Below, piece after piece: positions 35,353 to 48,038 of a DNA stretch of 64,000 nt. The translations under genes and the position numbers were made by a program. The notes beneath the pieces were generated by a model. It was not told the DNA's origin. It did not search any database and saw only the letters and a list, made by a program, of their open reading frames with translations. Within the stretch, counting starts at the first letter, position 1, and each line of letters starts with the position of its first letter. The stretch spans positions 90,220,264 to 90,284,263 of the forward strand of contig NC_088797.1 of the NCBI RefSeq assembly GCF_011386835.1, given 5' to 3'. Origin of the DNA: Chrysemys picta bellii (lineage: Eukaryota > Chordata > Testudines > Emydidae).

Positions 35353-36835
35353 CCATGTCTAGCCACCAGGGGATTTGCTGGAAAGTCACATGCTTATGGC
35401 AGATTTGAAGGTTAAGGGGTCTGAGGGCAGGATTTAGTGAAATGGCAGCATGTTCCCTAAAGGTAATCTGTAACTTCAGTCCCATTGGAAAAAATGGGAA
35501 ATGGTGGGCATGTTTACTAGAGACACTTCCCTTCAGTAAAATATGTACTGAGTACATCAGCAGCTTCATTCCCATTGGGTTGTCTGAGTCTCATTGTAAA
35601 AGATGGGAGATGGCTACTATTTAAAAATAAAGGAAAATTATGAATGCAATTGGTCAGAGGAAAAAAATAATTTTTTAACCTTTGCTTAATTACAATGTAA
35701 CTTTTATCAAATGTGCATTTGAAGATATATAGTTGAAACATTACTAGATATAAAGTTAAGAACAACAACTATTTTTTTTAGCAAAAAGGTAAGAAACTGA
35801 GTAAATTCTTAAAGTTCTTATTTACTTTAATTCATAACCTACATGAATTTCTTTTAAAAATCACCAGAAAACTCCGTTTTTACCTACAGCGCTTGCACCA
35901 TAAATTTGAGAAGAGACACTGTACTCTTCATAAAAAACAAAGCTGCAGAATCTCTGCTTTAAGTGAAAAATGGAATCCAACTTCAATCTAGTGGCACTAG
36001 CACACAGGTATAATGTGTGCAATGTGAATGACTTATTACTATTACAGTCCTAACGTTTTCTCCAGACATTTCTTCATTTAAATTCATAACTATAATGTAT
36101 TAACAATGTTTGCAGTTAAAATATTTATCATTTGTATGTTGTATTTATCAAGCTGTTCTGTGAATGAATATGTAGATTTTTGTTCTCCATGTTAAAGTAT
36201 TGCATTCCAATATTTTTCCAAGGGCATAGTTTTCTTTAGAAAAAACTAAAATACATAAAAACATACATTCCTTCCCCACAATATACTTTGCAGAATTTAA
36301 ATAACTGAAATACATTTTACTGGAACTGCAGTGTCTTGCAGATTGGCATAACCATCAAAGTTTCAAATATCAATATCACAGGTCCAACTCCATTATAATG
36401 AAATTCATCATTTTGTATAAAGCCCAAAAGGAAACAATTTTACTTCATGACAACGATCATTAAAGTACAGCATCAGTAGCATCAGCCTTTCAACAACATC
36501 AACCCTTGGGGCACATTTTGTCCATATTTTCATAAACAGCATAATTTGTGGAAAACACGAGTTTCCTTGAAAAGGAGAAAAAAAGCAAAATAGTAGTAGA
36601 GCATCACTGAAAACAGTTAATTTCACTCCAGAGAATTTCTTCTCTTATTTCAGCTCCCAAATCTTTTGTTAATCATTTTACTTTACATTTTACCATAGAG
36701 TAATTAATAAAGGAAGAATTTGATCCTATTAGAATCTCATGCTAAGATAAACATATTTCTGAGGCAATATGAACCTTTATTTTGAATGATGTATATAGGG
36801 TGAACAGACATCCCAATATTAGGGGCTTTGTCTTA

Positions 36836-37064
36836 GCCCTGGTCTATACTGGGGTGGGGTGGGGGATTGATTGATCTAAGTTATGCAACTTCAGTTACAT
36901 GAATAACGTAGCTGAAGTCAACGTACTTAGATTGACTTATCATGGTGTCTTCACCATGGTGAATCAACTGCTGCCGCTCCCCCGTCGACTCTGCCTGCGC
37001 CTCTTGCAGCGCTGGAGTACAGGAGTCAACGGGAGAGTGCTCGGGGGTCGATTTATTGCATCTA
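36836..37064 (+). mobile_element. Harbinger-type MITE, 3' truncated
   Basis: The left terminus CCCTGGTCTATACT follows TTA at 36833-36835. Internal inverted segments include TAACGTAGCTGAAGTCAACG with its upstream partner, and GGAGTACAGGAGTCAACGGG. The right terminal repeat is missing; the sequence runs straight into a CR1 3' end. The preceding 40 bp (about 36793-36835) look like part of another dispersed repeat that this MITE entered. Confidence 0.65.
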
Positions 37065-37065
37065 G

Positions 37066-37200
37066 GTTTTTGAGACCAGGTTGAAAAACACCTGTGAGGA
37101 ATGTTCTTGACATACTTGCTCCTGCCTCAGTGTGGGGAGATGGATTAGATGACCTCTTGAGGTTCCTTCTGGCCTTATATGTCTGTGATTCTATGTTTGA
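37066..37200 (+). mobile_element. CR1 LINE, 3' terminal fragment
   Basis: The segment ends GAGATGGATTAGATGACCTC, TTGAGGTTCCTTCTGGCC and GTGATTCTATG, the conserved 3' UTR terminus of CR1. Only about 130 bp remain, and it abuts the truncated MITE at 36836-37064. Confidence 0.85.
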
Positions 37201-37217
37201 ACAGTATTTAGCAAACT

Positions 37218-37279
37218 AGGGCCCCGATATCATTTAGGGCCTCTAGGTGCTACTGTAAGAACAAACAATAATTAATAAA
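37218..37279 (+). mobile_element. L2/L3-type LINE 3' tail fragment
   Basis: AGGGCCCCGATATCATTTAG, GGCCTCTAGGTGCTACTGTA and ACAATAATTAATAAAG follow the tail pattern of the related copies. It lies just after the CR1 terminus. Confidence 0.5.
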
Positions 37280-39379
37280 GGGGGGTGTAAAATAAGCAGT
37301 GGAATGGGTATGAATTTCCCTACTTGTCATGCTGCCTAATGGACAAACTGCATTTCACCAGTGCTGCCAAGCCTCATCCCTCCTCTTGTGTGAGCCTTTG
37401 TGTTGTCTAGAACCACTGGAATCAAAGAATAAGAAATTTTCCTGGCTTTCTGTTTTACCTTCATGTCTCTGATGACTTAAAAAAAATTATGAGTGAAATT
37501 CTAAACAAATGCAGTCTCTTCCTGCTCCCAAACCTGTTTCTCTAGGTTTCAATCAGCTCTTACTAAGGGAGCCTTTTTAAATTAAGTCTAATGTGCCAGA
37601 ATCTATTGTAGTAGAAGGACTAGTGCTTTTTTTCCATTTAGCTGAAAAGAAAGCAGCATCCCCAAAAGAAAGTAATCATTCAGTTAAGTAAAATAAAGTA
37701 TATTCCTTAAAGTGCTATTTCTTCCTTCCTTCTTTCCATTATAGGCCAACTCTTTAAAATAAATTATTTTATTTAATCCATAAGACAAAATTGGGTTTTG
37801 GGAGGATTTTTTTGGTTTGTTGTTGCAACTCCTTTGGACTTAGTAAAATTCCAGCGGCAGAATGGCAGCATAGTGAATTTTCTCATCATGTTCCATTGAA
37901 ATCAGTTCAGCATCTTTCCTCTGTGTGGACAAGCCATAGCAAAAAGAAGTGTAATCATAATAATACATTTTACTTTTTTGACCGCTATCCCAAAAGGTGT
38001 GTTAGGCAGAGGTGCATGAAACTTTTGCAAGTGCTTGGGTACAAACCAGTCTTTTTAGATTTGTTTGGAGATTTGAATTTGAACTCCAACTTCCAAGGAA
38101 AGTTTTAGTTGAACATTACTTGCTTGATTGAAAATATGGTGCTACCTGGTGCTTACAAAATGTCTTTGGCAGCATCGGTTAGGTGCCTGAGCTGTGCTTG
38201 GACTCAGATTCCTGTTGCATGGCTGAAATGGACTGGAGTACATAGGTTTTTTTAGGTGTGTTGATGGCTCATTAAGGACACTTTACTCTAACAATGGGCC
38301 ATGGAAGAAACACATCCTGCCCAGTAAGTCTTCCTGTGAACACTTCAGCAAGAATATGGGCAATGGCAGCCCCCGTGAGTCATCAAAGCATGTAAGGACA
38401 TGTGATATGCTCATGTGACCTTGGACTCCCTATTAAGCCAGTATCTTTCCACAAACAGAGATAGTACATTTCCAGGCACATGGCAGAGGATTTTAAAGAC
38501 CCTTGAGATTTCTCCATTTTGCCTCTTTCTTACACTGATTCTCTGGACTGTGTACTATAAGGAGCATATTGAACTATGGACTGAAAATCTTCCAATCTTT
38601 TGGAAGTTACCAGAGTTTAAAAGCTAGCGGTTTATTCCATCACTGCTACAAACCTGATATAAGGACTTTGCGATTATTTGTATGTATATGATCTGTTAAC
38701 CATTATTAATTCTCCTTGCATTTTATTATAAAACTTTTAGATTTTAGTTATTTAAGGTTTGGCAGCAGTATGATTATTGGGTAAGAGCTGAGTTATATAT
38801 TGACCTGGATAAATGGCTGATTTCTTGGGATTAGTAGAATCTGATGTTTGATTACATTGGTTTTCAGTAATCACTCTTCATACAGTACAGTATCTGGGTG
38901 GTGAGACCAGGGCTGGAATGTTTAAGGAGACTGCATCTTTGACTTCCTGTTAACCACTGTGGTGAGACAGAAGTTTACCTTTTGTTACTGGCTTGGTATA
39001 ATCTAATGATAGAATAACCAGCAGTTTGTAGTGAGACTGCCCTATTTCCCAGCAGTTTGTCCTGAATCTGGTATTCTCAGCTGTGACCCACTGAGGCATG
39101 GTGACACCAGGAAAGCTATAGGGCCTGACAGCATCCAGTCCTGCAGTAAGGCTGCTGCCTATACAGGCATTTTGCAATGGCTGTAGGGAAACTGAGACAG
39201 CAGCTGTCTTGTCCTGGGGAAATTGAAATTGATGGGGCTGGCAGTGAAAAGGGACAGTCCCTGAGGCAAGGGAGGAACACTTGCTGAGGGATACCAGGTA
39301 GCTCCTCTCCCCAGGAGTCTCTGGAGCTGGCATCCCTTAGCTAGCTAGAGGGGAAAGGCCAGCATTCTCTAGCTCCCAG
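37280..39379. other. Non-coding DNA
   Basis: No gene or bounded element was identified. Confidence 0.5.
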
Positions 39380-39660
39380 GATTTAACATGGAGTGGGGAA
39401 CCATGTGCAGCCTCATTTGGCTCAGTTCCAGCAGCCCCACCCTGAACTAGGAATGGGAACCCAGCCTGACAGATATTCTGAGTCTAGCCAATTGCTTGTT
39501 TGTGGATCAGGAAGGAACTTTTTCTCTCATGGGCCAATTGGCAGAGGACCAGGAAGTTTTCCACCTTCCTCACAAGAACTTCAAGCCTCAGTGGGCTATA
39601 TAGGAATGCACTTAGTACCTAACTGAGGTACTTGGGTTGAAATGCTAAATCACTGAAACT
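39380..39660. repeat. Diverged interspersed repeat, class uncertain
   Basis: The run GATCAGGAAGGAACTTTTTC, GGGCCAATTGGCAGAGGACC, TTTCCACCTTCCTCACAAG resembles LINE-type 3' sequences in reptiles. Ends cannot be fixed. Confidence 0.3.
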
Positions 39661-39892
39661 TGCTGCTGGTGATTAAAAGGATAAAACGAATGGTTCCCAC
39701 AGGTAAAAGACCTGGGATTTGGTGATGGGCCTTAGGCTCATGGGATAGGGGAGACCTTGTGGTCTTTTCAGAACCAGGTCCCCAACCTTCTGTACCCTCT
39801 GTCTCCTTCACTAGTGGGAGAATGCTAGAACTCATAGTGAGCTGAATTCTGGGAGGCAGGCTGTGGAGAGTCTACCCCCGAGTTATGTGATA

Positions 39893-40090
39893 CACCTCTA
39901 CCTCGATATAACGCAACCTGATATAACGCGAATTCGGATATAACGCAGTAAAGCAGTGCTCCGGGGGGGGGGGGGGGGGGCGGGCTGCGCACTCTGGTGG
40001 ATCAAAGCAAGTTCGATATAATGCGGTTTCACCTATAACGCGGTAAGTTTTTTGGCTCCCGAGGATGGCGTTATATCGAGGTAGAGGTGT
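39893..40090 (+). mobile_element. TA-flanked MITE with CGATATAACG termini (copy 1)
   Basis: The ends CACCTCTACCTCGATATAACG and its exact inverse are flanked by TA, the target-site pattern of Tc1/mariner/pogo-like transposons. The GATATAACG motif recurs several times inside (also as ATAATGCGG and TATAACGCGG), and a poly-G run of about 20 lies at 39963-39980. Copy 2 at 48039 is closely similar and in the same orientation. Confidence 0.8.
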
Positions 40091-40411
40091 ATACAGTAAG
40101 GAGCCCAGTAATCCCAGTTTGGGAACCAATTAAATACCTGGTACACGGAAAGTAAGGGTGATAGGCACAGAGGTGACATGTGGAATGGGGCGCGTGGAGT
40201 CATGTGCCCCAGATTTTTGCCAGGGTTTGCTGGCCCCACTCGGTCACATGGTGTGGCTGGGCCCCCTCCTTGCATGGCAGCTGCTAGAGCCAGCAAGTTG
40301 GGAGCTGTGGCCAGGGGGAAAGGCATCAGCAAACAGCTGGGAACTGCACGGAGAGCTGCTGCTGTCTTTTCCTATGGAGCTAAAGGAGTGGCGGTCACAC
40401 CCCTCTCTTCA

Positions 40412-40554
40412 CCCCTCAGTCACACCCCTCCTTTACCTTCAGCAGCCTCTCCCTGCAGCTCCCAGCTATTTGCTGCTGCCTCTCCCTGGGGAGCTAACAC
40501 CTGGTGCTGTGGGGAGAGGCTGCTGAGGGTAAAGGAGGGGTGTGGCTGAGGGGC
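40412..40554. repeat. Inverted repeat with about 40-bp arms
   Basis: The left arm (40412-40455: CCCCTCAGTCACACCCCTCC, then TTTACCTTCAGCAGCCTCTC) is mirrored by the right arm (40510-40554: GAGAGGCTGCTGAGGGTAAA, then GGAGGGGTGTGGCTGAGGGG), with about 55 bp between. The region is GC-rich against AT-rich flanks. It is probably a MITE fragment, class unknown. Confidence 0.6.
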
Positions 40555-41406
40555 ATGATGTAAAATGTTGGGGGCCCTAACCTTTAAATTATGCCAATCC
40601 ACTCTCAGCAGGCACCCCTAGTCTGTGGGTGGGTGGGTAGTGCTCCTGCCCTGTGCTAAAGTTTAATAAAAGGGGCAGCCAACTTCTTAATTTCATACAT
40701 GTGTCTGTCCTCATTTCACCACTCTGTCCGCATGAAGAATAAAACAGTTGAAATACAGGTAGTGAGCAGTCACTTTGGTTTGAGCTGGCTCATTGTAATT
40801 AAAGTTCAAAAATCTAAAGCAAGAAAGACCTGGGCTGTAGAACTTAGGTGCTGTGAGATACATTATTGAGTTTCTGCCTTCAGTTTGAATTTCCTTGCTT
40901 CCCTGCATTTAAGTTAGATCCTGAAATTGGTAATATAGTTTTTTTAATTGATACATTAGAGTACTGCTGATAGCAACACTGTAGCTAATAATTTCCTCCT
41001 GGCAGTTCTTGGCACAATTACTTCAAAACTGAAAAAAAAATGTGACGGTGCCATACAGATTGTGACAATATTTCCATTATAAGCCCCTGTTTTCATATTT
41101 TAGTATGCAGAGGTAGATTCTAGTCTACAAACTTCATTTAAATGCTCATCACCAGAGCAAACCCTGCCGAGTATCACACGAGGGCTGCATACTAAACTTG
41201 AATCTAGGCACTAAAATATAGTCTGCTCCTAAAACTTAGTGCAAGGAGAACCATTGTCCATAAATTACTAAATAACATTTGGCTATAGTTTATATAAAAG
41301 CTCATAAATGATTAATGGAAGTTATAAACATGAGCACTATGAGTTTATAGATGGCTCTGAACACATCAGCAGAAGGTACGGTAATAAACAAACTGTTGGA
41401 TTCTGT

Positions 41407-41662
41407 GGGTATGTCTACACTGCAACTAGATACCTGTGGCTGGCCCATGCCAGCTGACTCAGCTCGTGCTGTGGGGCTGTTTCATTGCAGTGTAGACTTC
41501 TGGGTTGGTCTGGAGCCCAAAATCTGGGACCCTCCCACCTTACAGGGTCCTAGACCTTGGGACACAGCCTGAGCCCAGAAGTCTACACTACAGTGAAACA
41601 GCTCTGGGCCCCACGAGCCTGAGTCAGCTGCTATGAGCCAGCCATGGGTTTTTCATTGCAAC
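41407..41662. mobile_element. Long palindromic MITE (about 255 bp)
   Basis: It starts GGGTATGTCTACACTGCAA. Arms such as GCTGTTTCATTGCAGTGTAGACTT (41474-41497) are mirrored by AAGTCTACACTACAGTGAAACAGC (41579-41602), and CCAGCTGACTCAGCTCG is mirrored by CGAGCCTGAGTCAGCTG. The far right terminus is degraded. Non-coding. Confidence 0.7.
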
Positions 41663-44600
41663 AGGCAAAATTTTAAGAATTAAAACTTAAGCCAAAATGA
41701 CCAAACCTAGGTGTCTCCTAAATCTATATCTAAGCACTTAATACAAGTAGCTTCATTCTTAGAGTTGTTGAATGGCCACAATGAAAGCAACCAGGTGGGC
41801 TTTAGTTAGGTACTTAACTGCCAATTGTGCCTTTGAAAATCTTTTCCCAGATTGCTTAAACAACTTTGAATAATCTGCTTTAATTCAGGTGTGTTTTAAA
41901 TGTGGATTTAAAAGCCAACTTTAGGCATCCAAATCTGAAAGTTATAACCCATGGCCTCCTGGACTATCTGTATGTGTGAGGGGGTAAGCTAGAGCAGGGA
42001 TTCAGGGGCCCAGCCTTCCCCTTTGTACCAAGGTATTCTGGGTATGATAACTCAATATCTTAGTGTTCTGTGGCATAGGACTATTATTTATTTATAGTAC
42101 AGTCACACTACGGAGACCCAGTTATAAGCAGGCATCCCATTGTGCTAGTTGCTGTACAATTGGACAAGATTTTTTGAAATGCAAGTTTACAAATCACTTA
42201 AATGTGGAATCTACTATAGATTTTCATAGCTCTGTTATTTTAGATGGAAGGGCAGCTGTGATCTTATCATGTGAGCTGTAGGTTGCCCAAGCAGAAATGG
42301 ACAGTTCGAAAGCCCTGACTGGAATATATTAAAGGCAATACAATATGGACTACAAAATGGAAGCAACTGAATTTTTCAGAGAACCATAATTTGAGAATAT
42401 CATGAGAATGGGCTTAATAGAAATAAGGGAATTGCCATTTCCCTGGATCACAGAATTGGTCCATCTACTCCTGTATCCTATCACTGAAAAGAGCCAGCAC
42501 CTGATGCTTCAGAAGAGGTACCAGTCACTAGTCTATTCAGAATACCTATTGTGCCAGTGATGCCACTCAGTCTGAATACTTTACCTACTGCCAGGACATA
42601 TGAATATGGGGCATGGCAGGAGAAAACATTACACCAAAGCCCATGTTTTGCACCCAGGGAATCACATCAAATGGCTTTGCAGATGGCCTCAGATTTACTT
42701 GAGCCAGCTCTGCACAGGACCCCAGAGTACAGATTAACAAATCCACCTCAATCTTCCTGGCCTGATTCAAGGGCCTGATCCAAGAGCCTGACTGTTAATG
42801 ACTGAAAAGGACCATGTTATTACTGTTTTATGGAAAAAAGACTGTTTAGTTACAGAACCATGGATACATATATTCTCTGACATTACCCCAGCAACTGTGT
42901 ATATACACAAAGGCAAAAAAACAAACCTGATTTATCTAAAGACAGATTTCTCTGAGCAGGCAGCTGACTTTGCAATTTTATTTTCAGATAAACTTCAAGT
43001 GGTGGGGAATGAATAGAAATACATCTTCTCAGGATTGACTTTGATGAGGGTAGACACTTTTAAATGTGCCATACTCAAGATATGAAGGAAAAAAAGGAAG
43101 TTGACAAGGGAAATGTATCTGATTTTAGTGAGGTTTCAAGCTAAGACATCCATCCTTCCAGACTTTTAATATCTGCCTATTGTCATACTGCCTTTGTTTT
43201 AGGGGAAAAAAGTTTTTATACTTAATGGTTTTTATCATTATTTATGAGGTGGGACTGTTTGTCAAGCTGTTTGTCATGGCTTTTCCTCAAGCCATGGTGC
43301 CTAGTAGAATTTAGATATTTCTCTTCCCCCGCCCCCATCTCTCCTTTTGTTTGCTGTGACTAGTTCTAGCTTTGCTTATTTTGATAAAAGTTCAACCCTA
43401 CTCTGTTTACCTGGTTATTTTTGTTAATTTTGAAAAGCTGTATAGATGATCATCAGAAGCCATATTGTTCTTGTTGTAAGTAGGGATATTTATTTTATTG
43501 TATTAATATTGGTTAATTTTATAACTAACTCACTGCCTCAAAAGTTTAAAAAATAAACTGTATTAAAACCTTAAATAATACCATGCAGGGCAGGGAACTG
43601 GGCCCAGTAGATTACGTACAAGTTAAACAATGATGTACAAGTTAAAGTATTGCCAACTCTCACAATTGAATCACAAGTCTCAATGATATTTGGTGTTTTT
43701 TTCCCTCTTATAGTCGCAGGTCCTAGAATCCTGTAATAGTGAGAATTTCAGTTTTCATTTCGTAAGAAAAGTTTCTAGCCCTCATGAAAAGCTAGCAAAT
43801 ATGACCCAACTGTGCCCTTACAAGCTCAGAAATCAAAAGACAAACAACATCCACCTGCTTCAAAGTCATTATTTTTTTTGTGTCCGGATTCTTGGGGTTG
43901 GCAATACTGAAGTTTATCAGTGCTCTGTTAGCTGTGCCAGGATTTAGGCTGATGTAGCAGAACATGGGCAGACCTCTGGACTCCTGCCCTTACTGCAATT
44001 GGTTTCACACAGCTCTGGTAAACCTGTTTTAGGGGCACTGGGACAACCTTACCAGGGCTTGTGTGAACACTCTCTGAAAGTATGGCTTCTGGCTCTGGAA
44101 GACAGTTCTATTGCAAATGAGCCTGACTTTAAGAAAAAAAAAAAGTGAAAGAGTGAGAGTGGTGCTTGTTTATTCTCTATTTCATAACAGAACAACATTA
44201 CCTATCATTGCTACAGTAATATTGGAACACAGAGGAATGTGAATACATAGTATACGTGTGCACCAGCTGATTAAAAATAAGATGTTAAATCAAACATGGA
44301 TTGGCATCATTACATTATTCTTTTCCAGTTAATTTATAACCCATTGTGATAAAAAAGTTATTACTTTAGTTGAATGAAGAGTGCAGAAAAGAAAATGTTA
44401 CTTCTAACTTGAAATACAGATGCATTAGAGCAACACTGTATGCATGTAAATCCTGAATAAAAATAATTGATAATGTTCCAAATATGATAGGAAGGTAAAA
44501 TAGTCTCAGGAAAATATATTTGTTCAGTCATTTTTTCCCAAATACGTCCCAGGATTTATTTAAAAAGGGATTCATTAATACAGAATTATATAATTGCAGT

Positions 44601-44905
44601 GAAAAGCTGTGGGTGCTTTTATTTTATACAGCCTAGCTTTCTGCATTCAAATCTGTAACTATTTAGAGTAATTTCTGTAGCACCCTATTGGTTTCTTTAA
44701 AACTTTTCCATAGAGAAAGGTTTTAAAGAAATTTTCTTTGGACATCTCTCTTAGGTTACCTGAGGCCAATTAAAGGAAAATGCAAATGTCACTTTTAATA
44801 GCCATTGTACATTGTGAGAGGGTAGTATCTGATGCCCATATTTTATGTAATGTTTGAGGTACAATGTCGTTAGAAATCTAGTGAAGTTTTCAATCCCTGT
44901 CGACA
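41663..44905. other. Non-coding DNA
   Basis: Only the LINE tail at 42080-42176 was recognised. The remainder is AT-rich with chance ORFs. Confidence 0.5.
42080..42176 (-). mobile_element. L2/L3-type LINE 3' tail
   Basis: On +, ATTATTTATTTATAGTACAG, then CATCCCATTGTGCTAGTTGC and TGTACAATTGGACAAGA, is the inverse of the tail family at 56443-56566. Confidence 0.5.
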
Positions 44906-44913
44906 GTGTACAG

Positions 44914-45024
44914 CAGAGGTGCACAACCTTTTTTAATTCAAATGGAGGTGCAGACCCATTTGGAAATCTTAGACATAAACTGCAGACCCCCAGGGATCCA
45001 TGGACCACAGGTTGCGAACCACTG
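44914..45024. mobile_element. Short hAT (Charlie-like) remnant
   Basis: The 111-bp insert begins CAGAGGTGCACAACCT and ends GGTTGCGAACCACTG, imperfect inverted repeats. Flanks are GTGTACAG (44906-44913) and GTGTGCAG (45025-45032), a 7/8 match. The pattern of ACAGGTTG(C/A)GAACCACTG near the end is familiar from hAT-Charlie MITEs. Confidence 0.75.
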
Positions 45025-45354
45025 GTGTGCAGTATTGTGTGGAAGGGTAGCCAAAGCTTTTGAGCATAAAGACATCAAGATAATGATGAATGGTTTCTTT
45101 TATTGGTTTTCTGGTAGCACCTACAATGAGCTAAAAGTTGAAGCCACCAGTTATGACAGTGGAAGATTGTGAATAAGACAACTGAAAAATCAGGAAAAGG
45201 TGGTTGGGGAAGAATCAAGGGGATGGGAGATGACAAACATGGAGTGAGAGGAGAGAATAGAGTCTGATGGAGTGTGGCTTGGAGGGGAATGCATGACGAG
45301 AAAGAGACTGGAAGTGGAAGAACAGGATACCCTCAACACATTTCTTTGAGGATG

Positions 45355-46071
45355 TGTGACAGGGTGGACTAGGATTAGAGGCCCTCTGCTGGAGGCTTCG
45401 GCGTCCTGCCACAACCATCCCAGGAAAGGAGCAGTGGAGCTAAGTCCTCCGAGTTGCCTAGAGAGAGACTGCAAAAGGCTAGCCAGAGGGGCTGCAGGGA
45501 GCAGCCAATCAGAGCCCAGGAGGGGGATATAAAAAGGAGATGCAGAGCCAGAGGAGTACAGATGGTGTTCTCCGCTGGCCAAAGGAAACTACAGCACCAT
45601 GGACAGTCCATTGCTGGCAGGGACTGGTGGAGCAAGAGATACCTCTTGGCTGCCTGCTGGGCCTGAACACAGAAGAGTCCTGAGCTAAGGGTGAAGCAGC
45701 GATGAAGCCTGGGGCTGCAGGGAAGTGGCTCAGGGAATTGAAGGCAGTTTTGCTAAAGGGACACAGCGGTGCATGGCTGCTATTCTTAGGGTCCCTGGGC
45801 TGGGACCTGGAGTAGTGGGTAGGCTGGGTTCTCCCCATAGGTCACTGGGGAAGTGGCCTACTCTTGGACAGTGATAAACCCTTGGAAAAGGAGCTGAACT
45901 GTAAGAGGCCCAGCTGGACCCAAAACAGACAAAGAGGGCAAAACCATTGCCTCTAGGGAGAAAGCCCTGGGGAGGGAGGTACAGCTCAATACCAGGGCCA
46001 GGATTGGTTATAGACCGCAGACACACCCAACCAGAGGAGGTGCTCGAGAGAGGTGGGTGCCAAACTGTTAC
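45355..46071 (+). mobile_element. Solo LTR, family A
   Basis: The segment starts TGTGACAGGGTGGA. CCAAT at 45505-45509 is followed 19 bp later by TATAAAAA at 45528-45535, a promoter layout on +. It aligns along its length, by shared blocks such as GGGGCTGCAGGGAAGTGGC and GGGCTGGGACCTGGAGTAG, with the inverted copy at 49065-49793. It ends near AAACTGTTAC. No flanking duplication is clear and no internal retroviral genes are present. Confidence 0.6.
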
Positions 46072-46443
46072 CTCTTTCATCCTGAATCATGCTGTATGAG
46101 ATGGGGAAGCTGCCTAAGGATAGATCAGTGCCACTGGCAGGAGGAGAAGTGCACGGTAGGTGGAAAAGATGGGGCTATCACCATTTCATTTCCTATCATA
46201 TTTTTCAAGCTGACTTCATAGAGTCAAACAGTTCTCTTATGTAAGCTTATTCTGGTGGATGGTAAATTAAACAGATACAAACTTGACTCTACAAGAGTGT
46301 ATGCACATAGCCCTAATTCAAAGTGAAGATATCAATGATGCAGCAACAATGATTAAATGAACAGAAATCTTGCATTAAGTAACTGAACACCTAGCAAATA
46401 ATGTGAGATACTGCAATTCTTGTTCTACTGTATCACTCTGGAA

Positions 46444-46662
46444 CAGGGCTGGCTCCAGGATTTTGGCCGCCCCAAGCAGCCAAAAAACCCAAAAAAGTCG
46501 CGATCGCGATCTGCGGCGGCAATTCGGCGGGAGGTCCTTCGCTCGGAGGCGGAGTGAGGGACCGACCGCCAAATTGCCGCCAAATACCTGGACGTGCCGC
46601 CCCTCTCTGGAGCGGCCGCCCCAAGCACCTGCTTGACAAGCTGGTGCCTGGAGCCGGCCCTG
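46444..46662 (+). mobile_element. hAT-type MITE with perfect 8-bp target duplication (copy 2)
   Basis: The 219-bp insert begins CAGGGCTGGCTCCAGG and ends CCTGGAGCCGGCCCTG, flanked by CTCTGGAA at 46436-46443 and 46663-46670. The interior is GC-rich with GCGGCGGCAATTCGGCGGG, sharing the GGCAATTCGG core and GCCGCCCC motifs with the copy at 18935. Non-coding. Confidence 0.88.
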
Positions 46663-47097
46663 CTCTGGAATCAGAGAAAATAAAGGAAACTGTATGGAGA
46701 AAAATGCCTGTGAAAATTTTAATCCTTTCTCTGGAAGTGTAGATTGTGTTCCTCCAAGTCTGAAAAGTAAAAGGTATTAAAGCCACTTGCTTTACTAAAG
46801 CCACTCTCCTAAATACATAAAATTGCTTCAATTGTACGTACAGTACCTTATATCAACTTCATTTCCTAAAACTTTAATGCCATGATATTTTCAAATTAAA
46901 GAAGACTGTTTAACTGACCATTTTCATCTGTCTAGCTTCTACCCTGCCTCTGATGAATAAGAAAAATAAAAGGAGAAAATAATATTCATTACTACTATAA
47001 CCACTGTACTATTTCCTGCTTTTCATCAGAAGCTCTGTATCAGTATTAGCTTCTCTACATTTCATTGACTTTTTTCAGGGAAGAAGGTATTATAGGG

Positions 47098-47686
47098 TGT
47101 AATGGGATGCGACTCACCACTGTAGCATCTCCTACTGGCTGTCCTGGGAATTAGCTCTGCGCCCTCTTCTGGTGGCATCTCGTCCACCGTCACCTCTGCT
47201 CCTGGACACACATCACTCCCAGGACCGCAGCATCCTCTTCATGACACTGCCCTCTGGCTGTGCCACACTCAGTGTTCTCCCCTTCTGGAGGACCTACAAT
47301 CTCCACCCAGCCACTTCCCTCAATGGCAACTGCAGTCCATTGTCCCAGGGCCACTTCCCATGCATCTCCAGCACCCTCTTCTCCCCTTACTTCAGGGCCT
47401 CAGCCTGTAGGCCCTAGCAGCCAGCCAGGAGCTCTCTCTAGCTCCTGAGTCACTAAATTGTCCCAGCTGCTGGGGCTTCTTCCCCCTGCTAGGAGCTTGG
47501 TCTTCTCCCCTTGAGTTCCAGTCAGCTACTGAACTCTGCTCTGCCTGCAGTCCTCCTCATATGGACCTGTCGGGCCATGATTGGCTACTCCTCTCACCCC
47601 CTTTCTAATTGGCTGCCTCCGGTGCAGCCTCCCTAGGGCTGCTTTTAACCCCTTTTCTGCCAGTTAGGGGCAGCCGCCCCATCACA
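47098..47686 (-). mobile_element. Solo LTR, family B, with 5-bp TAGGG duplication
   Basis: The 589-bp segment starts TGTAATGGG and ends CCCCATCACA on +, flanked by TAGGG at 47093-47097 and 47687-47691. A TG...CA insert with a 5-bp duplication is the signature of an LTR. On - it has GTAGCCAATCATGGCC followed by a TATA-like CATATGAGG, so the promoter runs leftward. It shares CACCACTGTAGCATCTCCTA-type sequence with 60261-60984. Confidence 0.72.
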
Positions 47687-48038
47687 TAGGGAATAAGGCT
47701 TTTTAAATACAGAAATGTAATTGAGAGAGAAAAGTAGTATGAACAGAAAAGTATGTTCATTGTAGTGATTCTTGCTCATCCCTCGGTCAAGCTCAGAGGG
47801 AGGCCACTCAGTCTCATTATATGACACAGTAATACATATGTAATTCCCAATTTTTCAACATTATTCATCATTGCTTCATCAACCTTCTGCTCATATATAC
47901 TGGGCCTAACCTGTTTGTATCCTCTACTGCTTCAAATGAGACTTCACATTAGATTTGGTCCAATTGCTGTGTGTTATATGATGTAATGAGATAAAGCAGC
48001 ATATTCGGATATGAAATTTACTAGGGAGTTAATGAAAT

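Larger units (their letters stand above)
32937..36792. other. Non-coding DNA with scattered repeat fragments
   Basis: Besides the tandem duplication at 33825 and the LTR part at 35020, nothing was recognised. Confidence 0.5.

Noticed and set aside
45190..46080. Several 85-130-aa ORFs near 45.5 kb
   Set aside because: They lie within the family-A LTR, overlap in many frames and show no domains.
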